Shown piece after piece: positions 11,511-22,024 of a stretch of DNA of 64,000 nt. A program made the position numbers and the translations under genes. Numbering within the stretch: the stretch's first letter is position 1; each line of letters opens with the position of its first letter. Source of the stretch: Siphonodentalium dalli. Its lineage: Eukaryota; Mollusca; Scaphopoda; Gadilida; Siphonodentaliidae. The DNA lies in the NCBI GenBank assembly GCA_032622095.1, contig CP136068.1, forward strand, positions 153,601,151 to 153,665,150, read 5' to 3'. A model generated the notes under the pieces. It searched no databases. It was not told the origin of the DNA and worked only from the letters and a program-made list of their open reading frames with translations.

Positions 11511-11894
11511 CCATAGGTCGCCTCGCATATATAAGAGAATGCATTGGCCTAACAATTGTTTATCATTTTTTTTTAAATAAATGTTTCTTACAATTTTTAG
11601 GACATAAAATAAAAAACATCCATTACCCTGCAGGGAGCCCCACACATATATAGAAGCATATAGCAGAGTGTCGTCTGCTCATGTTTGTCTGGGGCTCTGT
11701 ATGGGTGAAATTATAAAATTGTTAAAGAATCATGACAAGAACAAATTATTAAAATTGTAAAAAATTGTTAGGCCAATGCATTCTCTTATATATGTGAGGC
11801 GACCTATGGTCGACTCGCATATATATAAGAGAATGCATTGGCACAGGGTAAAAAAAATCCCGACTTACGACTGGATTTGATATGACGGGTCACA
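11511..11894 (-). mobile_element. Family A MITE, copy 2, truncated at a palindrome centre
   Basis: The core is in the opposite orientation to copy 1. The right palindrome (about 11,772-11,842) and the right terminal repeat, ending GACGGGTCACA, are present. The left palindrome begins only at ACCATAGGTCGCC, within a few bases of its axis of symmetry; its outer half and the left terminal repeat are absent. This position suggests loss through hairpin-centre breakage. Confidence 0.8.
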
Positions 11895-12189
11895 AATACA
11901 TATATTGCCTGCGTTGTTTGTGCAATGTTATAAAGTTCCCTGTCAGCACATGCAGGTCAGAACATCAAAAAGTTCCCAGGTTTTGAACTGGTAGAGTATG
12001 AAATATACGGACGTGACCAGACTAGATGTACTGCCTCTTTGACTTCTCATATAGCAGTTTCCAGTATAAAAGGCCTAGATGGTGTACTGACTGAGAAGAT
12101 TGAGAGAATCAGCCACACCTTATACGCTTTGAACTACATACATGGAGAGTGGCTATCATCAATTCACAACAATAATCTTTAATATGACA

Positions 12190-12520
12190 TTTAATCTATT
12201 ATATATTTTTGGAACTTCTGTCTGTCTGTGGGTGGGTATGTATGTATGTATGTATATATGCATGTGTGTATGTATGTATGTGTTATAGACTCGAAACTCG
12301 ACCGATCCAACTCAAATTTGGTATGTAGGCCTACTTTGATCCCGGGAACAATATGGGTGGGTCCAATTTCACGTGCGACATTGCGTTGACATTGACCTCG
12401 CTCATATACGCTCATATGGGCATGTTTCTGGGCCGATAGAACGCTGCATATTCTGCCCAGACGGAGACGATCACAAAGAAATCCCTAAATAGCCCGGACG
12501 AAGTCGGGCACATCAGCTAG
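12190..12520 (+). mobile_element. Possible non-autonomous Helitron-like 3' portion
   Basis: A TCTG/TATG microsatellite (12,217-12,282) leads into a moderately GC-rich stretch. It ends with a hairpin GCCCGGACGAAGTCGGGC (12,492-12,509), a short spacer and CAGCTAG at 12,514-12,520. A GC-rich hairpin about ten bases before a terminal CTAG is the classic Helitron 3' signature. The base after CTAG is A rather than the usual T, and no 5' TC end or Rep/helicase was found, so this is tentative. Confidence 0.45.
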
Positions 12521-13544
12521 AATATAATAATCATGGATTTGTCAAAATCACCAATGATCTCTATACCATACAGAAATCCATTCTAACTAACAGCCTAACG
12601 TAGTATTATTTGTCAGTGTGCCTCAAACGTACAATTCTCTGATGAAAACTAATGATTCAATAAGGAATGATTCCCTGGATCAGCATTCTTCTTAGTATTA
12701 TTACGCGCACCGTGTGTATACTAATGTACAAATTCTTGTTTCGCCTCTGCGCTGCCATAGCGCTGGGGTTCTATTTATAGAATGTTAATTATTGGGACAC
12801 ATTAAAAGTTGTAGTGTGCCCCCGAATCCTAGCTGCAGTGCGACCCCGAGCCCGGTAAAAGTTGTAGTTGCGAATTTAAATTTCGTTTATTGGCGTTTAC
12901 ATTATGTCAATAATGTTGATTTTTTGTATGTGATAAGCTATGCCAATTACAAATAAAAGAAATGAAAAAGATTCTATAATTACAATCGTGGGTATATAAT
13001 ATATGATCTTAAGCGCGTTACCATTTCTGGCTATGGTTTTCTTGTATAGACCTGCCGATGAATAGTAATGATTTACATACTGTTCAGCACCGTTTCATCT
13101 GTGTACAAGGTTCTTCGAAGTCAACGGAGGAAACAACAACAATCCAACAATGGCTCTAAAGAACAGCTATAAACAGTATACGCATCGGCATCTGATAAAT
13201 AGTTTTCTGTCATCATAATTGACATAGATTCATTATTTGTTTGGCTTATGAAGTGAATTATGTTGTCCGTACCTCGATGAGTTAGTTGATGTTGGCGGAA
13301 CGCATCTATCGAGCGATAAGTTTGATTATATCAGGACTACAGACGAGGCTTATAATGATTGACTAACCCGCCGTGTGTATACAGAGAAATAAAATCCGTG
13401 GAAATAAGTTTGCTACTCTGTCGATATATATCATATACAAATTTGTTGGCAAATACTCAAACTTTCGCAATTATTCACCTCATCAATGTGTATTGGCTAC
13501 CATCTTGTCCGGTTTATATCAATGGGACGCGAAATCGTGATAGT
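12521..13544. other. Interval without recognised feature
   Basis: AT-rich sequence with a 66-codon plus-strand frame (13,359-13,559) that runs into a minisatellite. Nothing supports a gene. Confidence 0.35.
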
Positions 13545-13648
13545 GATATATGTAATTAGAGTGTATATGTTATATGTAATTAGAGTGTATATGATATATG
13601 TAATTAGAGTGTATATGATATATGTAATTAGAGTGTATATGATATATG
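13545..13648. repeat. 24-bp minisatellite, ~4 copies
   Basis: The unit GATATATGTAATTAGAGTGT followed by ATAT is repeated about four times with one variant base. Confidence 0.9.
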
Positions 13649-14101
13649 AACAACTTTATTAACGGGTTTTAGAACTTGCAACAACTCCCAGATGAATCCA
13701 GAACAAATTGAGATCTTCCGAAGTCACGTGTAACGGAACATCCTCGTTACAAAAAAGCTTGCTTGTTCTGATATTGTTACCTTATTACGCCCTCTTATAG
13801 GGTTTATATTGGCAAGCATTTCTGGCCATTTCGTAGGAGGTCTGGACTATATATAAATGTGATTACAAACGTACCCGGTATTTGCGTACTTGGATGGAGT
13901 ATGTGAGATTAGAAATGAACTCGGTATTTGCGTACTTGGTCGACTATTTTGGCCTAAATATTATTCTGCATGCTATTTCATGCACTATTCAGACCTCTGT
14001 TTCAATAGAAATTAGAACAAATGACAAAGAAAAGATACATGCCAGCCGATAATCAATTCATGTGATTATGTGATAAAATGGATCTCAAATTCGTCGCAAT
14101 T

Positions 14102-14203
14102 CTATACGAAATTTATTAACCTCGTCCACTAAATTCAATTCGAGCCTCGTTAAAGCTCGGCTCGAATCGAATTTAGTGCACTCGGTTAATAAATTTCGTA
14201 TAG
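14102..14203. repeat. Inverted repeat / hairpin, ~45-bp arms
   Basis: The left arm starts TATACGAAATTTATTAACC and ends TTCGAGCC. The right arm starts GGCTCGAA and ends AATAAATTTCGTATA. The arms contain small mismatches. It could be a short MITE, but no clear target duplication was identified. Confidence 0.7.
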
Positions 14204-14661
14204 TATAGCGACTCATTAGATATCCTCTATTATTATATAAATTTCTGGAAAAAGATAGGCCAATATTAAATAAATAATCATGCATATTAATATTCTGTCA
14301 TATTCCTTGATATACGTATTGTTTTATGGGGCATACTGCCTTACATGCATGGTGGTTTGTGCTAATAAATGTTATGTTATGTTACATGTATGTTGCGACC
14401 ACTAGAGTCAGACACGAACAAACCCCAGGTGTTTCATGTTACCGCTCCCATACAGAGAGTGGTTTGCGGTGCAAGAATCAAAAGTATAATTTCTCGTATT
14501 CACATGATGATCAATCACTGCAGAACTCGAAATTGACACACTGCGGATGTGGACTAGAGAGCCTGGAAGAAACTGACGGAAACCTCTTGAGACTGTATAA
14601 GTCTCGCGAAGTGCCCGAGCCGATAGTCTGCCTTCTTGTTGTAGTTTTTGTTAGTTCTATA

Positions 14662-15052
14662 TTAACCCTTTACCCAACAGAAGGGCCCTGTGCCAATGTA
14701 TTCTCTTATATATGCGAGTCGACCATAGGTCGCCTCGCATATATAAGAGAATGCATTGGCTTAACACATTAAAAATTATAAAAATTGTTAAAGAATATAA
14801 GAAAAAATGGTAAAAAAAGATTTTGTTTAGGCCAATGCATTCTCTTATATATGCGAGGCGACCTATGGTCGACTCGCATATATAAGAGAATGCATTGGCA
14901 CAGGGTATAACTGTAACTATCACAATGTGGTCAAGGAGCCGGTTCCAATGATATCCATATTTGTATGGTTCTATTGAGACAGACCGAAGATATTTTAGGC
15001 TGTTGAAGCTTTATTTGGCCGGTTTTGGCCGGTTTGGTGGGTAAAGAGTTAA
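14662..15052. mobile_element. Family B MITE, copy 2, carrying the palindrome module
   Basis: TTAA edges at 14,662-14,665 and 15,049-15,052, with ends CCCTTTACCCA and GGGTAAAGAG (one changed base). The palindrome module runs from about 14,689 to 14,906. The unique 3' arm matches copy 1 at 4,564-4,962. The 3' end of a 148-codon plus-strand open frame (14,326-14,772) runs into this element, so that frame is not a credible gene. Confidence 0.85.
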
Positions 15053-15817
15053 ACTGAAATGTAGACTGTTGGTACTCGAGTTGAGTTTTCGTGTTCGTAT
15101 GCAACAAATAGTGCGATCCATCTCCATACTGATATAGTGCTAATTATTAGACCTTAATTTCAACATAATCAACAATTATAACATAAACATGCTAGTGAAA
15201 TATGAAAACGATCCGACAAAATCACTTGATTTATCGCATCGGATAGTTTTGTGACGGTACGAGGGACGTGGTATGTATAGGATTGTGTTATGTTTATCAG
15301 GTTGAATAAATGATTTAAAAGAAATATTTAAATCTGAGCCTTCCCATGTCAATGTACATTGAAAGATCCTTGATGAAAACATTTAACAAGCTAACCTTTT
15401 TATTACCCATTGGTGTCAACCCTCATTATTAGCTGATGGTGAACTCACCCCCCCCCCCCCCCCCCCGTGCCAATAGTTAAGTGCATACCTATTACATAAT
15501 AGAAGCATTCTTAAAACCTTTTGTCCCAATATTTTGAAGAAAAATTACTGTAGGAAATTTTTTACAGGACCTGGAAAAAAATGTGTAAGCCGGGCTGCTA
15601 AACCACCCACCCACCCACCCCAGCCCAGTGTTTGGAAAAAAATTGCAGGGCTGCAGGTGGATTCTAATTTGAAATCCAATATGCCTGCTTGCGGCCATGT
15701 TTTTTTAACGAATTTCGTATATAATCTATAGCTCCCATCTAGAGGATACCCCGAATATCCATATGAAGTTTGGTGATTATTGGTAGAGAGATGTGGCCTT
15801 TAGGGTGTGCCATTTGA
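15053..15817. other. Mostly featureless interval with a C-tract
   Basis: A 19-base C run lies at 15,448-15,466 and an ACCC microsatellite near 15,602-15,618. No gene-like exon was recognised. Confidence 0.5.
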
Positions 15818-15856
15818 TTCACAACTCGTCTACGACTCGTTGTGAATCAAATTTAT
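15818..15856. repeat. Short perfect-stem hairpin
   Basis: GATTCACAACTCG and its inverse CGTTGTGAATC flank a short loop. It may be a fragment of a MITE; nothing assigns it to a family. Confidence 0.5.
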
Positions 15857-16197
15857 CAAACTCGTTTCATAAAATCTTATATTCCACCATAACTCGTTGT
15901 AGATCCTCTATATTTTTCCGAGGGCCAAGAGCAAATGGCGTCGAGGAAGGGTGTGCGCTGGAGAGGCCGCTCAAAAATGTTTCTTCGTGTATAATACGAT
16001 TCGCGAGTGTATCAGATCTGATTTATATTACTGGCACTTTTTAATCCAGCATGGACCTTACTTCAGTGTTCACCCCGAACTTTCCCGCTACAAATCCGCT
16101 TGTTTTGCAACATTAACATCCTGCATGCACGGAATTGGGAGAGGCCGCCATTACAGATTCGGACCATGTTACATTTGGACAAATTTTATTCCATATA

Positions 16198-16445
16198 TTA
16201 AAGGTACTCAATCAGATCAGAGGGTTCTTATATTACTATTTCTTTGGCTTTGGGGGTAAAAAATATTTGATTCGAGTCGAGGAACCAACCCATCAAAGCT
16301 CAGAGTGATTCGATATCGATTTTTGAAATATATTAATTTTCGTGATCAAAATGGACAAATTGCGGGTGTAAGATGGATAACTCTAAAATCAAGTGCTTAC
16401 TATTGACAATAATAACCACTTGATTTTAGAGTTATCCATCTTACA
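16198..16445. mobile_element. Family C MITE relative with internal hairpin
   Basis: Starts TTAAAGGTACTCAATCAGATC and retains the family C internal blocks TTTCTTTGGCTTTGGGGG and CATCAAAGCTCAGAG. It closes with an inverted repeat (GTAAGATGGATAACTCTAAA and inverse, 16,369-16,441) instead of the normal right terminus, so it is a rearranged copy. Confidence 0.6.
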
Positions 16446-17107
16446 TCAGGCATGTCTATGTATGAATGGCGACGGATTCTGGAGATCACATGATCTTACC
16501 GCCAGTATCCCACAATGACAGTCGGACAATCGTGCGTAGTCGGACCAAAACCTGGCTAGTATGAATAATATACGCTTTAGTATTGATTCAGTTTTGTTCA
16601 CAACACATGTGTACTGCATCTCGAGCAACAATACCTATCCTTTATATATAGCACTCTGTGTAAAAAAAAAAATGAAGCGTTGCATGCAGTTGCAGTTTTT
16701 CGTAAATTGTACTAACGCCCCTGAAAATATGTTGAACTCGCCAGGCTTATCGCATAATTTATTATGAGCCTATTTAATATCCCTATATTCCACATAACAC
16801 TCCGGCAGACAGGGCCTCACTCAATCACATATAGCATTACTCCCTCGAAGATAATCACAATCACCACATCTCCATCAGATGTAAATAATATAACCAACAA
16901 TTTTCTTCTAATCAGATATAAGGTAATTACTGTGGTATGTGTGTATATAATCGCTGTAAAGCCTCTTGCTGTTGGGGAAAACTATAGTTAATTCTTACGC
17001 AGGTGTGTCGAGTACCATCCGTGGGCAAGAAACAGCCCATCAGGAAAAAAGGCACTACTTAGATTCGGAAGCAAACATAATAGTCTCCGACAGGGAACCT
17101 CGCCTTT
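16446..17107. other. Interval without recognised feature
   Basis: AT-rich, with overlapping short frames on both strands. No domain, repeat or RNA signature was recognised. Confidence 0.35.
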
Positions 17108-17226
17108 AAAATTAAGAGAATACATTGGCCTAACAATATTTACCTTGACCTTGTAAGCTAGTGCATTCTCTTGTATATGCAAGGCTCCCTATGTGAGACT
17201 CGCATATATAAGAGAATGCACTGGCA
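17108..17226. mobile_element. Degenerate solo palindrome module
   Basis: Contains AAGAGAATACATTGGCCTAA (half of a left palindrome), then a short core and a diverged right palindrome (GCATTCTCTTGTATATGC ... GCATATATAAGAGAATGC) ending CACTGGCACA. Neither family A nor family B outer ends are detectable. This suggests the module can exist independently of those termini. Confidence 0.65.
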
Positions 17227-17689
17227 CATGATATTTAATGCTGCACCAGCGCAGCTCATGTCATAAACTGGTCATTACTAGGATCACGGTTATGCTAAAC
17301 TACCCGAATTCAATTATAAATAATATGACAGTTCTTCACTTTTCTTGAATTTCTTCCATTCTGGGGATCCTGTATGGAATTGCCTTTTTGCCCCTCCCCC
17401 ATGTGTCAATCGTCCGTATCTCTGTTCTTATGGACGTGCATTTCACCAATTGTATAACGAGCGGGATGCTTGACGAGGCAGTCTGTGTAAACATACACTT
17501 AGAGTCCTACCAGATATAGTATCTCTGGTCATACTAACTTACGAGCTCTCATAGCATCGCTAACCTCTTTCACGTTATGGACGCTGTCCAAATACCAGAA
17601 TGTAAAAGATTTTAATACATTGGAGACAAGGGGTACGCATCTAAGATGCTATGTCGAGTTCATTGGCAGTCGAAAAAAACTTCTGCCAA
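17227..17689. other. Interval without recognised feature
   Basis: No repeat, RNA or coding signature was recognised. Confidence 0.3.
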
Positions 17690-18730
17690 TAACTTGGCAA
17701 TAAGGCCCACACAAGGCCCAAAAAAGTCGGACAAACCTGGTTTTCGAACTCGTCCGAGATATTGTTGCAAGAGACTCATATATCAAATAGGGTTTGAATC
17801 AGTTAATATTTAATTGAGTTATCGCGATCACAGTGAAAAACATGCCAAAAATAGACAAACTACGGTCCATAAATCCGGGGAAAAAATTCGGACAAACCTG
17901 ATTTTCTAACTCGTCAGAGATATTATTGCAAGAGACTCATATATCAAATATGGTTTGAATCAGTTAATATTTGATTCAGTTATCGCGCTAACGGTGAAAA
18001 AAATGCTAAAAATAGATAACCTAAGGCCCACAACTCCGGGGAAAACTTCGGACAAAGCTGGTTTTCGAACTCGTCCAAGATATTGTTGCAAGAGACTCGT
18101 ATATCAAATATGGTTTGAATCAGTTAGTATTTGATTCAGTTATCACTCTAACGGTAAAAAAAATGCTAAAAATAGACAAACTAAGGCCCATAACTTCGGG
18201 GAAAAAATTCGGACAAACCTGGTTTTCGAACTCGTCCGAGATATTGTTGCAAGAAACTCATATATCAAATATGGTTTGAATCAGTTAATATTTGATTGAG
18301 TTATCGCGCTAATGGTGAAAAAAATGCAAACAAGAAACTCATATATCAAATATGGTTGAATCAGTTAATATTTGATTGAGTTATCGCGCTAACGATGAAA
18401 AAATGCTAAAAATAGACAAACTAAGGCCCATAACTCCGGTGAAAGAATTCGGACAAACCTGGTTTTCGAACTCGTCCGATATATTGTTGCAAGAGACTCA
18501 TATATCAAATATGGTTTGAATCAGTTAATATTTGATTGAGTTATCGCGCTAACGGTGAAAAAATGCTAAAAATAGACAAACTAAGGCCCATAACTCCGGG
18601 GAACAAACTCGGACAAATCTGGTTTTCGAACTCGTCCGAGATATTGTTGCAAGAAACTCATATATCAAATATGGTTGTAATCAGTTGATATTTGATTGAG
18701 TTATCGCGCTAACAGGTGATAAAATTGCAA
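17690..18730. repeat. ~160-bp tandem repeat, about six copies
   Basis: Recurring blocks are TTCGGACAAACCTGGTTTTC, CGAGATATTGTTGCAAGAGA and CATATATCAAATATGGTTTG, then TTATCGCGCTAACGG. One internal ~78-bp partial duplication occurs near 18,330-18,410. A CCCG-type microsatellite and a short hairpin (GTCGAGTTTTTGATAAACTCGAC) follow at 18,870-18,945. Confidence 0.9.
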
Positions 18731-19057
18731 AAAGTCATCAGATGGATAACTCTTGTCAAAAAGTTCGGGCGTGACCCATTTTCTACAGGCAGTAAATAGT
18801 CATTGGGAGCAACTCACAAAGCAATTTTTTTTTTAATCCGTTCACAAATGTCAAAGTTATAAGGCATTCCCGCCGCCCGCCCGCCCGCCCGCCAACCGTC
18901 CCTCGTCAAACCATAAGTCGAGTTTTTGATAAACTCGACTAAAAATTCGTGTTCCATAATAATTTTGTCGCCGCAACACAAACGCCGACTTCAAATATGG
19001 AAATAGCACACCCTCCGCCAGTCAGTAAAGAAAGGACTCAATAGTGTCGTTAGAACA

Positions 19058-19190
19058 AAGAGCGTTCATCATGTGTATATTCCTTATATGATAAATATAA
19101 AGAGCGTTCATCATGTGTATATTCCTTATACGGTAAATATAAAGAGCGTTCATCATGTGTATATTCCTGATATGGTAAACATAAAGAACA
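19058..19190. repeat. ~42-bp tandem repeat, 3 copies
   Basis: The unit starts AAAGAGCGTTCATCATGTGT and continues ATATTCCTTATA. The AAGAGCGTT core is the inverse of an AACGCTCTT motif dispersed at 32.8, 42.9-43.8 and 55.4 kb. Confidence 0.85.
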
Positions 19191-19339
19191 TTTATGTCAA
19201 TTTTGCGCGAACAATTGAAAACAGCTGGAAAATTTGAATGACATTGACAAGTTAACAATATCAGAAAATTGCCCAATCATTTGGAACGTTATAGGGTCTC
19301 TATACTTCCAGACCATCCTGGGCGATATACATGTAGCTC

Positions 19340-19400
19340 TTTGAGGGTGTAGCGATATATAGCTATCTGATGATGTAGCGATATATAGCTATTTGGGGTG
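19340..19400. repeat. Short tandem repeat, GTGTAGCGATATATAGCTAT type
   Basis: Two full units and a partial one with minor variants (GATGTAGCGATATATAGCTA). Function unknown. Confidence 0.75.
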
Positions 19401-19508
19401 TAGACTAGATCATACATGAGTATGCAAATTATTTGTACCATGCTATAAAAGCCTGCTTGTGGTTATGTGATCACCCTGTTTACAACGCAAACAGCTTCTC
19501 TGTGGCTG

Positions 19509-19803
19509 AAAAGACCCGCAGTTCAATAGGCTTATTGGACCGTCCCGGGTTTTAGGATACGCAGTCAAGCAGGCCATGCTAGACCGTCCCGTATCCCACT
19601 TCAGAAAAGACCCGCAGTCCAATAAGGTGTATTGGGCCGTCCCGGGCGGTAACAGAAGAGAGCACACAGTCCAGTGGAATCACTGGACCGTCCCGTACTC
19701 TCTTAGCAGCCCGCAATCCAATGCCTCCATTGGAAGGTCCCGGGCGTGGACAACCAACTAAAAATGCGCAATCCAGCATCACCGCTGGATCGTCCCGCAT
19801 TTT
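19509..19803. repeat. Array of six covarying two-stem hairpin units
   Basis: Units at 19,509-19,553, 19,555-19,596, 19,611-19,646, 19,656-19,704, 19,709-19,745 and 19,761-19,803, about 50 bp apart. Each has an outer stem, a near-constant (G)CA on the 5' side, an inner hairpin, and CGTCCCG on the 3' side (GGTCCCG in unit 5). Outer stems differ yet pair: GGATAC/GTATCC, AAGAGAG/CTCTCTT, AAAATGC/GCATTTT, GCCCG/CGGGC. Inner stems also differ yet pair: CCAAT/ATTGG, CCAGT/ACTGG, CCAGC/GCTGG. Compensatory variation around a constant loop implies selection on the folded form. I recognise no known ribozyme or RNA family. Transcribed strand unknown. Confidence 0.75.
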
Positions 19804-20095
19804 GTAATATGCCGAGACAAGGCAAAGAAGAAGATCAAGGCAAAGATCAAGGCATAGATCAAGGCAAAAGTACAAGGCAAAGCCCAAGTAAAGGTGGAAG
19901 ATTCAAGACGCTGACCGATCCCGACCTAAAGACGTCTCCACCCGATCCGCGGCCTGACTGTTAAGAGAAAAGACCAAGAAGATTCAAGACAGGGCGTAAG
20001 GGCGACCTCCGGGTGAGCCCACACCGTCCTCGTGCCGCCCTTCGGGCGGGCACGCAAATCCTGTTCCTGCTGCTGTGATCACCCAGAATTAAGAG
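19804..20095. other. Sequence downstream of hairpin array, with TTCG-loop hairpin
   Basis: Repeats of GATCAAGGCAAA (19,831-19,885) are followed by a GC-rich stretch with a hairpin closed by TTCG (about 20,031-20,054, CGTGCCGCCC and GGCGGGCACG arms with a bulge). TGTGATCACCC occurs both before the array (19,467-19,477) and after it (about 20,075-20,085). The array, this tail and the flanking repeat may be one unit. No protein signature. Confidence 0.4.
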
Positions 20096-20304
20096 AATTA
20101 CTGTCATGACACAATTAATCTACAAGGCCGATGCATGCGGCAGATGGTAATCAGTATATGTGCACGTAAATGCCTTAGATCATCCGACAATTCACAGACG
20201 TAAACATGTCTGGTGATGAATGCATGAAAAATATACAAGAACCACCATGCACTTGTATACTCTGATTAAACTTATTGCATAATTCCTGGAAACGCCACAA
20301 TTTC

Positions 20305-20472
20305 TCAACTTATTGCGCTACCAATTCGTAGAATGTTATAATGTATATATGGGATCTTTGATGAGCCAATCTCGTCGATGTATAACCGAGTGTATAATTT
20401 GGCATCACAGCCAATAGGTGCATATTCGACTGTAATGTCTGTTAGATGCGCGTTGTTGCTTCTGTTAGGTGT
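20305..20472 (-). CDS. Candidate terminal coding exon (paralogue 1)
   Basis: On the minus strand a 3' splice-site-like TTTTCAACAG precedes an open segment of 55 residues, starting TPNRSNNAHLTDITVEY and containing APIGCDAKLYTR, ending IGSAIS and TGA. A diverged segment with the same acceptor and the spaced signature T-D-I...A-P-I-x-x-D-x-K-L lies at 22,025-22,137, which argues for a duplicated gene. Protein family not recognised. The upstream exon of this copy appears decayed. Confidence 0.4.
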   Translation of the reverse strand, partial: TPNRSNNAHLTDITVEYAPIGCDAKLYTRLYIDEIGSSKIPYIHYNILRIGSAIS

Positions 20473-21062
20473 CTGTTGAAAACTCAATTACGTATGTGGA
20501 GATATAATCGCACTTTTGCAGGTGCGAGGGACGATTAAGATGCAGAGATACAGACGCAACTAAATAAATGCGTTACTGTTCTTGTATTTGTGTGGCATTT
20601 TAAAGCATCTGACTGGTGCACCATCTCTAAAGGACGAGACCATGCGTGGGCAATCGGCAAACCTCGGTGATTTCCGTAGCAAATAATATTTTCGCAAGAA
20701 CGATAATCCGATAATCAGCGGCTGAGGCGATTACTTGCTTCATTGATAATTATTTGTTCACCCTAATTTTGATATCCGCGAATAATCTCAATGTTAAATT
20801 TCCTACTTTAAACAACTTTCCTGTTGTCAAATCATAATTTACTGAAAGGTCGATTTGAGCAATATTGTTGGAAATTACTCAATGATATTATTACACAGTT
20901 TTTCATTTTACTTGTCAGTCATCATATATTTCACAATTGAAGTCACAAAGAAGGTGTGATCTGGGGTGTATTGTCGCCTATCGGCAACGCAACAACACCA
21001 ATTAGCTCAGGCCACTAATGAATGTGTGTGGAATGCTCCGTGGTGTACATCAGTAGTGCTAT
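20473..21062. other. Probable intron / intergenic sequence
   Basis: Remnants of similarity to 22,150-22,210 occur at about 20,490-20,570 (GTGGAGATAT, GACGATTAAGAT). The rest is AT-rich and unrecognised. Confidence 0.3.
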
Positions 21063-21314
21063 CAAGCCTTGAAATAGGGTGTCTGTCATTTGCAGAATGA
21101 GGTCCACAGAGGGTGAATTTAGTGATGCTACCCAGCATAGCGGGCTAGCATCACCAAATTCACCCTCTGGGAACCTCATTATGCTGAGTTGTAAGCAGAA
21201 TGAGATCCCCAGAGGGTTAATTTGGTTATGCTAGCCCGCTATGCGGGGTAGCATCACTAAATTCACCCCCTGGGGACCTCATTCTGCAAATGACAGACAC
21301 TATTTCAAGGCTTG
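21063..21314. mobile_element. hAT-like MITE with fourfold nested inverted symmetry
   Basis: The ends are CAAGCCTTGAAATAG and CTATTTCAAGGCTTG. The octamer AGTGCTAT is repeated exactly outside both ends (21,055-21,062 and 21,315-21,322), an 8-bp target duplication typical of hAT elements. Each ~125-bp arm is itself an imperfect palindrome (GAGGTCC ... GGGAACCTC with central GCATAGCGGGCTAGC), so the element can fold as two nested cruciforms. No transposase. Confidence 0.88.
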
Positions 21315-21414
21315 AGTGCTATGGATCAGGTTTTGTTCAATTTCAGTTTCTTTCTATGCCATACCGGTACTGAAAGTATCCTGTTCCTCTATAATGTTTG
21401 ATTCGTGGAATTTT

Positions 21415-21582
21415 TCATTTTTTCATTTCTTCCTCGAAACCGTTAAAATCTTGTTTGATAGACTGGAAGTTGTCATGCATAGACTGATTCATCAATTTCA
21501 TGGAAACCAAAGCGTCTTTAATTTCACAACTGTCCCTTTTGAGTGTATTGACAAGTGTGGAAGTGAAATCCGTTGAATGCAT
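21415..21582 (-). CDS. Small coiled-coil ORF or exon, 55 aa
   Basis: Minus-strand ATG at 21,580-21,582 and TGA at 21,415-21,417. The peptide starts MHSTDFTSTLVNTLKRD and ends DFNGFEEEMKK. It is charged with regularly spaced hydrophobics, as in a coiled coil. It lies between the two paralogous exon segments at 20.3 and 22.0 kb, on the same strand. It may be an exon of that locus, a retroelement leftover or chance. Function unknown. Confidence 0.33.
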   Translation of the reverse strand: MHSTDFTSTLVNTLKRDSCEIKDALVSMKLMNQSMHDNFQSIKQDFNGFEEEMKK

Positions 21583-22024
21583 GGTTGCTCGTGGGCATTG
21601 TCGCGGTTGTCATGTCAACAAATGGCACGAACATGGGTGAGCTGGATTTTGTTTTGCAGTTTCAAGCTCGCCGATGATCAATTTTCTTATTTTGATATCT
21701 GTGCATGTTAACTGCATGTTAGTATTTGATTTGCTATGTAAACATTTATGCTGACGCATTTTTTACTATTTAGGCCATTTTTATGAAAACATAATTTTTA
21801 TCAATTTACATGCGCATCACGCAAGGTAAGATAATCAAATTATTTCATTTCCACAAACGCGTGTATTCAGGGTGTATTGAATGAGACAGCCAACTAGCTT
21901 TTTAATATTATCGGTCAAATAGTGATCTGGCAATATTGAGAGCTTGTGACAATGCCAACGCAGAAAATTGTTGGAAAATATTCCCAAAAATGCAAAACGA
22001 CTTTTTCAATACCAATGTGTGGTA

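Noticed and set aside
14326-14772. 148-codon open frame, longest in its neighbourhood
   Set aside because: Its 3' third is family B MITE sequence, including the palindrome read as protein, and the rest has no domain or clear splice context.
19509-19803. CRISPR array
   Set aside because: The constant part is split around a variable self-complementary stem and there are no spacer-like unique inserts. The host sequence is eukaryotic.
19443-19887. Possible repeat protein (RDGP...LDC motif repeats) on the minus strand
   Set aside because: The repetition follows the hairpin array. Stem variation preserves base pairing rather than amino acids, and the frame is not continuous across the array.
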